DNA of 64,000 bases from Nereocystis luetkeana. Taxonomy: Eukaryota > Sar > Phaeophyceae > Laminariales > Laminariaceae. The notes under the pieces were generated by a model. The model was not told the DNA's origin. It was given only the letters and a program-made list of their open reading frames with translations, and made no database searches. Position 1 is the first letter of the stretch, and each line of letters begins with the position of its first letter. Made by a program: the position numbers and the translations under genes. The DNA is taken from the NCBI GenBank assembly GCA_031213475.1, contig JARUPZ010000018.1, forward strand, positions 6,175,680 through 6,239,679, read 5' to 3'. Of the stretch, positions 23,796 to 37,100 are shown one piece after another.

Positions 23796-24128
23796 GAAAT
23801 GCCTCGTTATCAGCCTCTCCCTAGGTTACGATATGTTGGGGGATCTGATACGGCAAAGGCATCAAAAGGAGAGCAGTGTACGTTTCTCCGATCGGTCTCG
23901 AAACCACGCACAAAATTGCACCAAGGATATACCAAACCCAAAATTCAGTGTCTCGCGCCTATGTCAAACAAACTGCGATGCGTTCCACCGCACTCAAACA
24001 CAAAAATCGGTGCGTAGAGACTCCAACCACAAGGCGCAAACGCCAAACTTCAACTGAGCAGCAGCATGCCAAAAAAGAAACATAATCGGCGGCGGCGGCT
24101 CAGATGACAAAACTCGTCCAGCTCGTAC

Positions 24129-27100
24129 TTATACCGAAACGTCGTTCATGATGTTTCCGATACTCTTGGTGCGGTCGGGCATGCGGATGTACCCTGGGGT
24201 TACGGTCGTCTCGTAGTTCTCGCCCGCCACCCAGATGTTGCTGTAAAGTTCTTCCTCCGTCGGCGAATTTCCTCCCTTCGCCTTCTTAAGCGCCTCCTGC
24301 GGGCGCAGGACAGGGGGGGGGAGGCATGGACGCGCCAAGCGTCAGAAATGGACGAGACGTGTCCACGGGGATGGAGGCTTGGTTCACCAGCTTCAGCAGG
24401 ACATTGAGAGTGAACAGATTCAATGTTTCAGTACACACGAACACGTGCCATAACTTTTACCTGGTAGTGGAAAACCTGCACCCATGTGATCTAGTGTGGG
24501 GCACATAGGCTGTTGGTAGAGGCGCGTCCCGTTCAGTCTCGCCCTCGTAGCAGATACCATGACTCAAGGAAAGGTAGACATTTCCACTACAAAGGCACAG
24601 CGTTACTGAACCCACCTGGACCTCTTTCCGGATGTCTTTCTCGATCTCCTTAAGCTCCTGGGCCTCCGCAAGGCTGTTGTCTACGAGGAGGTTCTTGACG
24701 AACTCGATGGGGTCGCGAGCCGTGCGCATGGACGCGATCTCGTCACGGTTGCGGTACGTCGTCCCCGGGTCGGACATGGAGTGCCCGTGGTACCTGGTAC
24801 GTCGTCACAGACCGTAAACAAGGAGACAGGTACGTGAGTGTGTTCAGTTCGAGGCCTTTATGTCTTCGACAAGTCGCATCGAGTGCACGGAAAATGGGCA
24901 TAGTAGACATGTCAACCGGGTGGGATGCACTGGTAACGAAACACTTGGTTTTACGTTTACGCCTCAACGGTCTCCAGGCGCTCCGACAACCTACACCAAG
25001 GCACCGCAAAGACCAGCGAAAAAAATATGGATCACCACGTGCTGTGTCGTAGAGACTAACCGCTTCGAGCGCTTCGGGTTGTGGTCTTACTATCGCATTA
25101 ACATATGGGCGTCTCACCTGTACGTGTCGACTTCGATGTAGATGGGTCCATTGCCCTTCGAGCACCACTCCTTAGCAAACGCGAATCCCTGCAGAGAGTT
25201 GGGACAGTCAGGGGACGACGGGTGAGCAAACCATAGATTCGGCATTGAAACCGCGACGCGAGAGCAGTTGCGATGTACGTTAGCCAACACCCTGCGACGA
25301 TTTTTGCGCGGATCCCCTCCGAAACAAGGGGAGCACACACACAAAAAACAGGTGGGTTTGGAAATGTCTCGTCCACGAATTTCCATAGGCGCCTCGCTCG
25401 GCGATAGCGCCCTTCCTGTCGCCGAGTAACCCAGCTTGGAATTTCGTGCGACGGGGGCGTGTTACCTTGCGTGTTATACCGTACACATCAGCTGTAGGCA
25501 AAAACAAAACAAAAACCCCGTACGATAGTGGGTTGGATAAAGCAAAACCCCAACTACACCGCGATCCCACTCTTGTCGTTGTGCCGGGACAACGCGTATG
25601 GGTATGTTGATTCCACCTTTTTAGTAATGAGGCAAGGAAAACAGGTTGAGTATACTACCCTAACTCTTATATCAATAGTAACGACGAAAAGGAAGTAGAT
25701 AGGCGGAGAGGAAATGAGATGAGAGGAGAGAAGATGTCCCGGTGTTTGGTCGGACAGATCGCGTGAAGAAACTTAGCGGCGAATCGACGCGATGAAAAAA
25801 TCTATGCGTACGCAGTGAACTCTCCTACCTCTCGGATCATGAGGACGTTCATGCCGTCAAGCTTGATGCCGGGAATGTGGTTTCCCATGGTGTAGTAGGT
25901 AGAGTTCGACGACGAGCGCTCCTTTGACGTTCCCATACCGTACTGGTTGTTCTCGATACAGTAGATCATCGGCAGCTGGGAGAAAGAGCCGCAAGGGGGA
26001 AGGGAGGGGACTCTTTAGATTGAAGTGCCCAATGGGATGCACGCACAGTGATCCACAAACATGGGCTCAAGTCGCGCAGGAAGCGCAAGAACAAGCTAGG
26101 TGAAGCTGGGTGGATATATTCAGTATACAGGTGGCCAGATGAGACTTGCGTAGTTTAATAGAGAAACAACTATTTTCGTGAGAACGACTACGAATAGTAA
26201 CATTTTGACAATTTTCCGCCTCCATGCCGAAAACGTTTCTGACGCTTACCAGAACCGAGCAAAAAAAACTTTAGAGCAAGGGACCTACTGTACACACCTT
26301 ACAGTAAGACTTGCAACTTTCCCACCACAACACGGATACACGAAAATAGAAGCACACAACGACACAACCAAGCGCCGTCCGTCGCCTTCACCTTCCACAG
26401 GGAAGACATGTTCGACGATTCCCAGATCTGACCCTGGTTGGCCGCGCCATCCCCATACATAGCCAAGGCCACCGGGGTGTCCTCCCCCGCTGGGGCCTTG
26501 TACTTACCCGCAAACGCAAGCCCAGTCCCAACTGGCACCTGCGCCCCCACGATACCTGTAGAGTAAGCGTCACGAACAACGGCACGATTAATGGGTGGGG
26601 AGTTGAGTCACCACCACCACGCCAAGGATTATCGACCATATTTGCGTGGGCTGCCCAGCACGGTTCTTTGCAAAACACGTCGGCGTTCTTACAGGAGTTA
26701 TTACATAATTCCTACAGAAGGGGAGTTCCTACAGAAAAGGGGCGGATGTTGCCCTATTCACATCATTCAACCGAAAATCGTGTGGGGCGCTCCCACGAGC
26801 GCCGTTCAACTGGGGTGCAACACACGACAGCGCACACTCGCGGGCGCGGGGTTTACACGTTGGCCACGTTTCGACACGCAACACAACAAGTGCACGGAAA
26901 TGGGCAGAGCAACTGGCGGGCCTTTCGACCCCACGACTAACCCATTGAGTGGAGCACGATCCACAACATGACTGCTGTGGCTGTGACGCTTGCTTTGTTG
27001 GAATACGGACTAAAGCATGTGTGATTGTGCACCAAATTCATCGAGTTATCAGTCACTACGGACTGATAGCGCAGTGACTATAGTGCATACCCAACAAAAG

Positions 27101-30100
27101 CACAATCCGGGGCCCGTGCGGCTGTTATAGCGCTGGACTACAGATGTCTTTGGATGATCCCCGATCGTCACTGTCTCTCGTCTATTTCTCACGACACTCG
27201 CACAAATTCTCGTGATGTACAATCTTACGCGTGGGCCGGAGAGTGCCTGTTAAAACGAAAGTGTGTGTATGCGTGCAATAGTCATCTTTGTTCGAGGGGC
27301 TTCACAACACCGCAATCCTGGACCCTCGCTCACCCTGCCCCCCGAAGAAGTTGTGCTCCTTGTTATACATGTGCATCGACCCGCCCTTCCCGCGAGACAT
27401 GCCCTCCTTGAAACCGAACAGCTCCGCGAAGACGGACTCCACTGTGCCCCCGCGCGCTAGCGCCGTGCAATGGCATCGGTACGAGGTGATCCAGGAGTCC
27501 TGTGTGTGGGGAGATATATCAACGGCGCTCGGTTTAGATTAGCGTGAACGTCGACGCACAAGAAGGAGGTGGGGGAACGACGACGACGACCGGGGGGGGG
27601 GGGGTGCACTCGATATCATGCATGGCCGTAGTCGAATGGGGGGGGTGGAGGGTATGGGTCGGACGCATGCCGGGGATGACCGCGTTGTGCTTCAGAGGTG
27701 TGGGCGATAAAGAGGGGAGTCACGACGATAGCCAGGGATGTACAGACCTTGGCCCAGCTTCGACATCAGGTTCAAATATACTTGACCTAAAACCCCAACC
27801 CTAACCCCAACCCCGACCACCTGGGAAACGTCTCGATCTTTTTTCGAATTGAAGATGCAACGGGGAGTAAGCGTGGGCTGTCAACCATTTTGCCGAATCT
27901 GGGCCAAGTCGTAAAACCTTACTGGCGACAGCGGCCACAACGCGAGCCCGTGGCGGTAAAAAAAAGAGACACGGGGGAGACAACGTACTGTGGGCAGGCA
28001 GTACTGCCAAATTGAAGGCCCAAGAGTGAGATGATAACCAGCGGAGGAAAACAACGCCCCTGAATAGTCGGCAGCCGCTTTTCATGGATGGTTTCATGCC
28101 GTTGAAAACAGGAAGTGCGTTGCAAGTGCATGGCAGCGTGACCAGAAATTACAGGCGCCGCAACATCGTATCTACCCCACGCATCATGGCCGATACCTCA
28201 AAGAATGTCTCGGCCACATTTGCCACAAGGGTCCCACAACGCACCTGGTGGTTCAATGCGGCCTCTACCCCTGTCGCCACCGCCTCCTGCCCATCGTACA
28301 GATGACAAAACCCACGGATTGTACGTGCCTGGAGAGGGAACATGAAGACAGAGACGGCACCAGGGCGATCGAGTATGTGTATACTAGGCAAACGTGTGCC
28401 ACCATTACATTGCGCGTCCTCGATACGCGAGGCTTCCGGAGAGCTACTGTAGCTGCTGACAGCGATGGCTCTAACAAACAACAGCGCAGCAGTGGTATCT
28501 CAAGCGCCTGGACGGCTGATTCACTAGCAGTCGTTCAAGGCAAGTGCTTCCCATGAAACGCAATTGCGCACTTTTCGCACTAACAGTTGGTCACTCTAAG
28601 ACCCCTTTTGGGGCTTGAGAGGGAAAAACTTACCAAAATAAAACGACGATTGAAGCATCAGCTGCAAGGCAGCCTGGGCTGCAAGTGATTTCGTCAAGCG
28701 TTACAACTCAAAGTGTCGTAGCTGTACGACACACGCACAGCACCATATACACAATACTCGTATTGCTGTGCGTTCATTCTACCGCGATAATACCGTTCCT
28801 CATATCTTGGACGCTAGCTCGGGGTCCCAAAATGGTTACGATTATATACATCGCACAAGAGGATAGAAGACAGAGTTGCAGGAGACATCAAACAGCCTCT
28901 TCCAAGCCCAATGCGCAGCAAAGTGTGACGGCTTGAGACTTGCTGACCGAACCACCAGTAGGTGATGGGCATGGCATGGCATGGCATGGAGAGAAGCAAC
29001 CCTTACCTTGTACTCCGTGTCGCACGTGATCTCCATCCGTCGCATCGTGTACATCAGCTTGAAGTAAGACATAAGCTCCTCGCGATTCGTCGTGGCTTCA
29101 GTGGGAAGTGGCAACGTCACTTCAACAAAGCAAAACCAGAATGGCAACAGACAAGAGCGGATGGCATCACAAACACATATCGTCAGGAATAACAAGCAAC
29201 ACCAGCAGACAGCCTAGACGACGGTTGTTGGTGATTCAACCCCCTTTAAACTGCGCTCACGTCTTTGGGGGGACAAACTTCTTGGATTTAGTGAGGGGGT
29301 GCTTTACACTACATTATTGGGTGTACAAGGGTTCAAGCAGCGGTCTGCATCTAGGGGGCAGCGTCCCGGCACCTGCGATGGCGACCCCATGGTTCGCATC
29401 AACAACCACAGACAAGGCAGACGAACGACACAAAGTGTGCCTGTAGCCACACAAGGTGCGCCAGCAGGTCATAATTATTTTTGGGCTGTACATTCTGCGG
29501 TTTCAATAATAACGCTTTGTGGGTTTCACAAAATAAAACAACCTTACGGGGGCGCACGGAGAAAGCACGACGTTGGACAGCGACTGCTGTACCAGGCCAG
29601 ACGCAACAGCTCTAACAACAGCCGTGCGACGTCTTGAAACTAGAGCGACGACCACTTTGCGCTTGTTCAAGCCTCGAGGGGCATTCTACTGTAGTACTCT
29701 AAAGAGGCGGGACAACAGCGCCAAGGGCGATGGCCAATCGACAACATCGTGGCGAGCTCGCGCACAGATGAGTGTTACATGCTATTTGCAGTTTTACCTC
29801 CTGGCCCAGTCTATTCGCTGAGTCCGCTCACAGCCGATATACATACTGCACATTGCTACTGCTGTACAGGCGCCGTAAATGTAAGCATGTAATCATAGGC
29901 GTACACTCGGTAAAACACAACGACGTCAGTTGAACGCCGACCGCCGTCAGGCATCCTTTTGATTGCCGCGTGAGAGAAACACAACCACCAAACTTTCTCT
30001 GTTCGTCGGTAATATTAATAGGTACCAGGTAGATAATTTCATATACTTTTCATATCATACATCACTCATATACGCACTCGTCTCTCGTTTGAATACGTGA

Positions 30101-31180
30101 CCTCGGGAACGCGGCCCGTATTGCAGGGTCACTGCAGCACACCAATCACCATATTCGCCCCCCGGTACTCCGCTGCACAACCTTTTAGGCAATAAAGCCA
30201 ACTGTTGACTGTTGACGCTTGCGCTTGCTTTGCTCGACATGAACTTATATTCGATGCGGCGTACCGCACTCGCGCACATTCATCGACACGAGACGAGCAA
30301 CGCCTTGATCTGCGTACGGACATATCAGGTACTATGCGGACACACTACAACGCCGAAAGAGAGCGCGAACGACGTACGCGAAAGAGGCAGAAACGGCATC
30401 ACACCATGAGAATCGGAACATAACAACCCATAAATAGATACATGGCCTGGCTACCGTACGAAATACTTGTGACCGGTACCAGGTACCTGGCATAGTTGAA
30501 CGCAACACATAAACCGTTTCAACCTCTGGAGCCTCAGCACCGAACAACAGGGCGGGGCAAGTCGTGTATCGCACCTGGTACGCATACGAAGTATGTACCT
30601 ACTAAAATTAGTGCGAGTCACCAATGCACCTATCATGGGTGTGTGTTATTAATAACAACAATATCCTGCAGTAACTCCGCAGTTGGGTCTACCGGCGTAT
30701 CTTACGCAGACCTAATGGTGTTCATCATACGGCGGAAAACTTGGTTCGTATACGAGCGGGTAATGAGGTTGTCGGTCAACAGGTTCTTACGCCCAAGACC
30801 CAAGACATACCAGGTAGCTGCCAGGTATTACAGCAGTACCAGGTAAATAATACACGGCAGACGGCATCGAGCACGCCGTACACATAAAGCAGCTCGAGTT
30901 CTTGGTAGCCCACGTGCATACCGAGCAAGTACTACTGCTGTACTTCAGAAGCAATACGAGTAGGGAGAGAGTAGAGTTGCGTGATGTAAAACGCCAGCGC
31001 GGAGGGGAGAACACAGAGGGGGTCGATGGAACACAGGGGGGCAACGCGGGGGGCGTGGGGCACTGACACTCACGGTTGTGCGTGTCGATGTCCTTGGTGA
31101 AGGGGACCGTTATCTGTTTGTCCGTCGACATCGCTCTCGCTGCTCCTGTTCCAATTGCGCTCGATCGCTGAAGCGCAACC
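24129..31180 (-). CDS. PDHA1: Mitochondrial pyruvate dehydrogenase E1 component alpha subunit
   Basis: E1 alpha, with E1 beta, decarboxylates pyruvate using thiamine diphosphate in the mitochondrial matrix. Minus-strand exons: about 31180-31074 (presequence, then [11 protein letters not shown]), 29119-29007 ([20 protein letters not shown]), 28328-28245 ([20 protein letters not shown]), 27499-27334 ([23 protein letters not shown]), 26555-26392 (GDG thiamine site in [17 protein letters not shown]), 25976-25829 ([15 protein letters not shown], closing the GDG...NN motif), 25188-25118, 24793-24616 ([14 protein letters not shown], the phosphorylation loop) and 24296-24129 with stop. All junction phases agree. 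The 25976-25829 exon is 148 nt instead of the expected 147, with one extra base at about 25920, so the frame breaks inside it. The first coding exon with the start ATG was not located. The eukaryotic mitochondrial type, not the plastid type, is inferred from the phosphorylation-loop region. Confidence 0.95.
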
Positions 31181-33206
31181 CTTATGGCAGTTTGGCAGAC
31201 GAAGCGGAAGCACAACGACAACAGCAATCGATCAAACAGAACCAACCCACAGAGCCACAACAAGGAGCAGCAGCAGCAAAAACCCACAATTGCAAGACCT
31301 GTTGAGTTATCCAAGAAAATTCGAATGGAGACCTACCAGCGTGGCCGAGATAAGCGGGCTACGTGGGGTGGTCACCCATTTACAGCCAGTAGCCAGCAGC
31401 GCGCGAAGTGCCCAGTGAGCAGTGAGTGAGGTGGTCGCTTCCGGACCTCAAAGCGAACGTCGACGATCGCAAGGCGTGACACCTACCTGGTACGATATAC
31501 CATGCCCGCTTTTGCCAACGGACTCGAGACCCGATTCCACCTCCACAGAAGAATACGAAGGGCAGAAGGCCATTACCGCAGCAACTAAAATATGTCACCG
31601 ACAACGTTGGGCCAAGCGGGAGCGGGCACGCAGAAAGCATCTCGGCTGTGCGAAGCACTGGCGCAAAGTTCTTCCAGTCATCGATCGCCTACGTGCCCTT
31701 TTCTGCAATGCTCCAGTGTTTGCATAGCTTCCGAAAGCAGGCGGACTCACCTCCGCATAGGAGCCACTGCGGCCGCCATCGTTCGCAGCATCATCGCTAG
31801 CTATCAAGCAACCACTAGCTTCGACAATGGCGGGGTCTTGGGCGTGGTGGAGGGTAGAGACGCGCGATCAACTACGTGACAACGATGTGCGGTGCCGTGA
31901 TGTGCCGTGATGTCCCTTGTACCGCCTCCACAAATGCTGAAAACCTACGCTCCAAATGCAACCATGTTTTATTTTAAAACTACTTGGAACAATGGGAATG
32001 ACTACTAATATTATAAAAAGTACTGGTAGGAATTAGCAAGTACGTAGTGATGCGAAAATGGTTCAGCACGTTTGAGCCATCTGGCATTTGACTCCCTGTG
32101 GACCGGCGGTAGGAGTTACAAGTAGCAAGCGCAGTATTTCATGTACAGGATGTTACCTCGTATTCACTACATACTGCATACCGAGTACACCACCGGCCCT
32201 GTCATAAGTAATAAGAAAGAGCCCCACAAGAAACTCAGCCTGGGATTTCCGGGGGAATATGAAATCCGGGAGCCGTTTCAGTCCCGTTTTGGCGACCAAC
32301 CCCTCAAATTCTCAGTAGTTTGTCCCCAAAACGAGACTGCAGTACCAAAAAGAAAAATTTAGCCTGTGCCAACATGTCGGTTTCTTATTTATAAAGTAGT
32401 AGAGCGCCGGTACCACTGACCAAGATTTCTACAGTGTACTGCCGCAGCGCTATCTATTTTCAAGTGTGGGCATATGGTACAACGCCATCATCAGACAGAT
32501 ATTATACGAGGATACATATAATATACGCCGATCGATGCACCTAACTTCGGTGGGCAGCACAGCTGGAGGCTGTACGTGCGTACCAGGTATAGCCTGTTAT
32601 ATACGGTACGTCGTACGACGTAGCAATAATGTGTGGGGGGGGGCGTATGAGTGTGATATTTACTGACAAGTTCAATGGCAACAGAAACAAAAAGCAAGCA
32701 GCCGCCCAACCAACTGTATATCGCCGCGCCTGATTGAATAGTCGTCCGCATGCAGGGCTAATCGATTCGTACTACAGTAGTGACACGTCACGGGCGTCAT
32801 CGGCAGCATCGATTGGTTTCGTCGCCGGAAGACGCCCTGACCCACACAACCTAAACGGTTTTCTCGTCATGGCCGGCCGTAAATTCGCCGGGAATCGAAA
32901 GGCCAACGGTAACTCTACAACAATACAACTAGTTTTAATGAATGGCGCCGCCCCGGTGCGACGACTCTTCTGCCACTCGCTCGCTCCCTTCTATGAGTTA
33001 CTTGTTGTCGAAAACGATCCTACGCGCGTAATAATCCCTCACTCCTCCGGATAGCGTCTGCTCCCATTGGACGTACTACTCACTGACTGGGGCTTGAGTT
33101 GAGTGCGGCCCATTGTTTTGGACCATGGCAGGCCACCCCCGCGCTTCTCGCACGCAAATATTGCGGTAATCGCAGTAGTAATAAGTTATGTAGTATGTAG
33201 TAGCAT

Positions 33207-33238
<32 letters not shown>

Positions 33239-34174
33239 AATAACAGTATAGTCACCTAGGCGTCGCTCGTGCCCTTCGCACGCTTGATTGAGCATTTCTA
33301 CATACCGGCGGTGGGTCGGTCTGAGTGTTTGTGTAGTAGCATGCTTGGGTGACCTTACAAGAACACACCCTTTCTATCAAACGATAAATCAAGACCGTAC
33401 AGGCACCCAGTATCCCGGTTTGTTAAGATATAACCGGCCTATACTGTAGATGCATGCTACGGTAGGTGTGAGCCGGGATTTTTTCTGAGGATTCTCACTT
33501 GAAACGGTTGCCCCTCCGCTTAAAACTGACTGAGAAAAAAATGTAAGGCCAACCCGACGAGCCATGTGACGATAGATGCATCACGAAAAATAGATCTGGC
33601 ATGTTTTATATAAAAACGATATTGGGTACTGTAGATCCTCAGTTCAGGATCCCTGTTAGTGAAAAATCAATTTTGCCAAATAGCGCTACCTTTGCCGTAG
33701 CACGCGTCAACCATGGGAATTCCCAACCTCGGCGGTAGCGTGGACGGGACAAGCCGGGAACCACGTGTAGGACAGTGGAACCACCATCAAGGCCGTGCGG
33801 TGTGTACTCTTAGACAAGCTGTGACTCTTGGCTCAAAGGTCAACAGCAAAAAATGGGGCAAATTTCGCCACTAGCACCCAGGTTTCACACACATTTCCTT
33901 GCTATTTCGCACCCATAATCACACACGACAAAACATGCACGACATCGGCCACGTGCGCTTAGCGGAGCTTTCTCTTCTGCGACGTGCCACAAAACCGGTA
34001 AAGCTACGCACGACTGACGGCTTCACGACCCCGACACGCAAACGAAACATTTTGTCGCCGCAAATCTTGAGCAAAGCTTTGTAATGCATTCGACGCAGCG
34101 CCATCACAGCATCCAACGCGTCCAGCGATCGGCCGACCCCTGCCCCTCCTACATGGCAAAACGGTACATGGAAG
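31181..34174. other. Intergenic / upstream of PDH E1 alpha, microsatellite, no gene seen
   Basis: The missing first exon of the pyruvate dehydrogenase gene probably lies here. Otherwise only short non-coding-like ORFs are present (for example 32734-33054 on the plus strand). A (TAG)n microsatellite covers about 33205-33237. A fragment at 32312-32340 (GTAGTTTGTCCCCAAAACG) matches one arm of the TTAA-flanked element at 50952-51040. Confidence 0.4.
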
Positions 34175-37100
34175 CTAAGTGGTTGCGTTCTCAACAGCAC
34201 GGGAGGGTACATCCACCACACTCGGCTTGGGCAGACCCATAGAAGACGCGATTGCCCGCACCACCGCCACCATCCCGATCTCGCTGTTGAGCTTGTTAAC
34301 TGCCGCAAAAAGACAATGGGGGCACGGCGGGGCGGCGGCAGCGGCGGGGAAAGGAGTGCTAGAATCGGTTGGTCAACATGCTCTCCATAGCTGTTGTGGT
34401 GAGCAGCATCTTCGAGAACAGGCCGCAGCGAGCTTTGGGGGGTGGCGAGCCTACCCTCTGTACAACGAACTGCAGCCACGTTATGGGGACAACCCGACTT
34501 GGAAAGAGTGTGGGAAAAACACTTACCGTAGCACACGAGTGATAAGATAACCCCCCCCCTCTTACGACTACGGCCATGCATGAGATCGAGTACATCTCTT
34601 CTATCGAGTACCCCCCCCCCCCCCCCCGCGATGCATTTCAGGGGCGATTTTCTCCAATACCAGGGGGGCCCACACAACGAAAATGGCGGCTGCGGGACGA
34701 TCTTGTCGAGCCCTTTCAGTAGCCGCGTCGCTCGGCGCTTGTTTGCACACTCTCTCCGCTGTCGGGGGAAATCAGCTTCGAAACCCGCCCGAGGGGGTGT
34801 GTTATCTTGCGTGTTAGACGGCAAGTTCAAAAAGGGTATTATAACCCCTCATTAACTACACCCGCGGGACAAACCACCTGGAACCAGAGTGGGGTAATTT
34901 GCGCAGTAACATAAATACATAAAAATGTTGAGGCAAGACGGCAGTGCACTACTGAACCGCGCAAACTGTGGGGGCTCCTACTTATGAAGGTAGCTCAATA
35001 ACTGCACCACCCTAACCTTCAATCCGTTCGGAGTTGGTGCGTCTACAGTACTTCACCTGCAGATCCCACACCTACACCCCGGGCACCGGCGGCCAGCGCC
35101 ATGGGTGCGGTGATGTCGCTGAGGCCGGAGGCGGCCATGACGGGGATCTGCACCGCTCGGGAGATGGCGTGGGCGGCAGCCAGCGTTGGGGCGGCCCGCT
35201 CAATCGCTCCCTGAACGCCGCCCCTATTGAAATCGCGACAAAAAAAAGAAAGTTGCGCGCGCGTGCGGGGAGGGGGGGGGTGGGTTAACATTCGGTGGTC
35301 CCAAGATGTTATGATGTTCTCAACAACCTCAGAGCTTAGAGGTTTCTCAATAACCAGAGAGGTTAAATTGTTTCCCAACAAGCCTGCACCAGTTTGGGCC
35401 ACCTGCATTTGCGAGGAAACGAGCCGTGTGTTTCTGCCTTATCAACTTGGATCAACCGCACTCATCCGCCTGTTTCCAGGGACAATACAACGTGCAATTC
35501 AACAAAAAGAATAACACATTTCTGCCCCATCAGGTACGATAGTTTGCTAGCCTCTTCATTTTCGACTGTGCCCGCCTTCTTCCTTCGGTGATTTAATCGC
35601 ATTTGTCTTCCTCGATGAAAGGAGGGTCAGAAAGCGGGACGCAGGGACACGCCGGACCTCCAAATAACTGACGTCGCACCGCATGTAGCCCGAGCTATAT
35701 ACAGCGAGCAAGCGAGAAAACACCGAGGAGACTTGAGCAACACGCTCGGCGAAGGACGACACCAACTATTTCGAGCTACAAAAGCAACCCACGATAGTCT
35801 GAACAGGGGGGGTGATAGAACAGGACACGCGGGGTAGGTATGCTTCGAAGTGTACGTAGTATCGATGCAATAATATGTCGACGACGGACAACACAATGCC
35901 TGCCGTGTTTCGCGGGAGGGAGCTTGGAGTACCAAAACGTCCGCCCCCTATGATAAGGGGAACCAACACATGAGGGGTTGAGTACCCACTGCCAGTTTAG
36001 CGCTCTGGATACCAGGAAACAGACCACAGCGTGGTAGCCGGCGACTTCTCTTAACCGAGCGAGAGCGTCGTCTAGTCTGAATACTCGCGGTATTGTCGTC
36101 GCAGGCTTCACCGACGTTTTACGTCCGAGGCATACGGCCGCAGGATACATCAAACGATAATTTTTTTTACCACAAGTAAAAAACGTACCAGCGCTTTCCA
36201 GAGCGGCTCGCGAACCAGAGAGCCGGGGAGTAACAGTTCGATATATAGTGCAGGGATGAAGCATAATCTCAACAGCATGCATCCAGGTGAACCGACTTGT
36301 TTGCACACAAATACTCACTTGGATGGGTCGAGGCTGAACTTCCCCTCGGTCTGGATTACGTCGACGCCAAGAGTCTCAAGCTCCTGCGCCAGGTTCACCT
36401 TTTGAAAAAATGGGAGTGAATGTAAAATATATAAAACTACGATGCGTCCCCGGAAGAACACCCATAATATGACAGCCGAAACAGCACGTGCCCACGTGCA
36501 CATCGAGAGCCCCCATGACCCATGAAAAAAACTGAGCGTGGTGGAGAATTTCCCAAAAACAACGCGCCCACGTAACGAGTCAACACCTCGCTGGCACTGT
36601 CAATAGGCAGCCAGAAAACGCCCCCCCCCCCCAAACAAGGAGGACAAGAAAGTGGGAGCAATCGTTTTTGATGGGCTAGCTGCCACGAGAGTCACGCTTC
36701 TACTACGAAATCAAGCGAAAGCGGCGCAACTCGAACTATCGTTCTGTCTCATACCATACCTACGTATGCACGCACAACAACTTTCGCAAAACAGAAAAAA
36801 ACACCTTCCCCCTCCTCACTACGGCTCGTGCCTTTACTAGGAACACTAGGCCCTACACTCTTGACAGCGTACGTTTTGCCTTGCCTGCCATGTATGTCTC
36901 CTGACGTCTACTATGGGGACTTTTTTTAGTTCTCCTTAATAGTATCAACCATTTACTTCAAATACCAAAAAATGACTCTATTGCCTGTCCTCCACCCCCC
37001 CCCACCTCCCCCACCTACACACGCGCATATATAGCCACTGGAACATGGCACCCGGCTGAAGCACGCAAACACTGAATCTACATCGAACGCTATGATATCC

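Noticed and set aside
27060..27170. GATAGCGCAGT and TATAGCGCTGGACTA, resembling tRNA D-arms
   Set aside because: No B box or T-stem at the right distance and no acceptor pairing.
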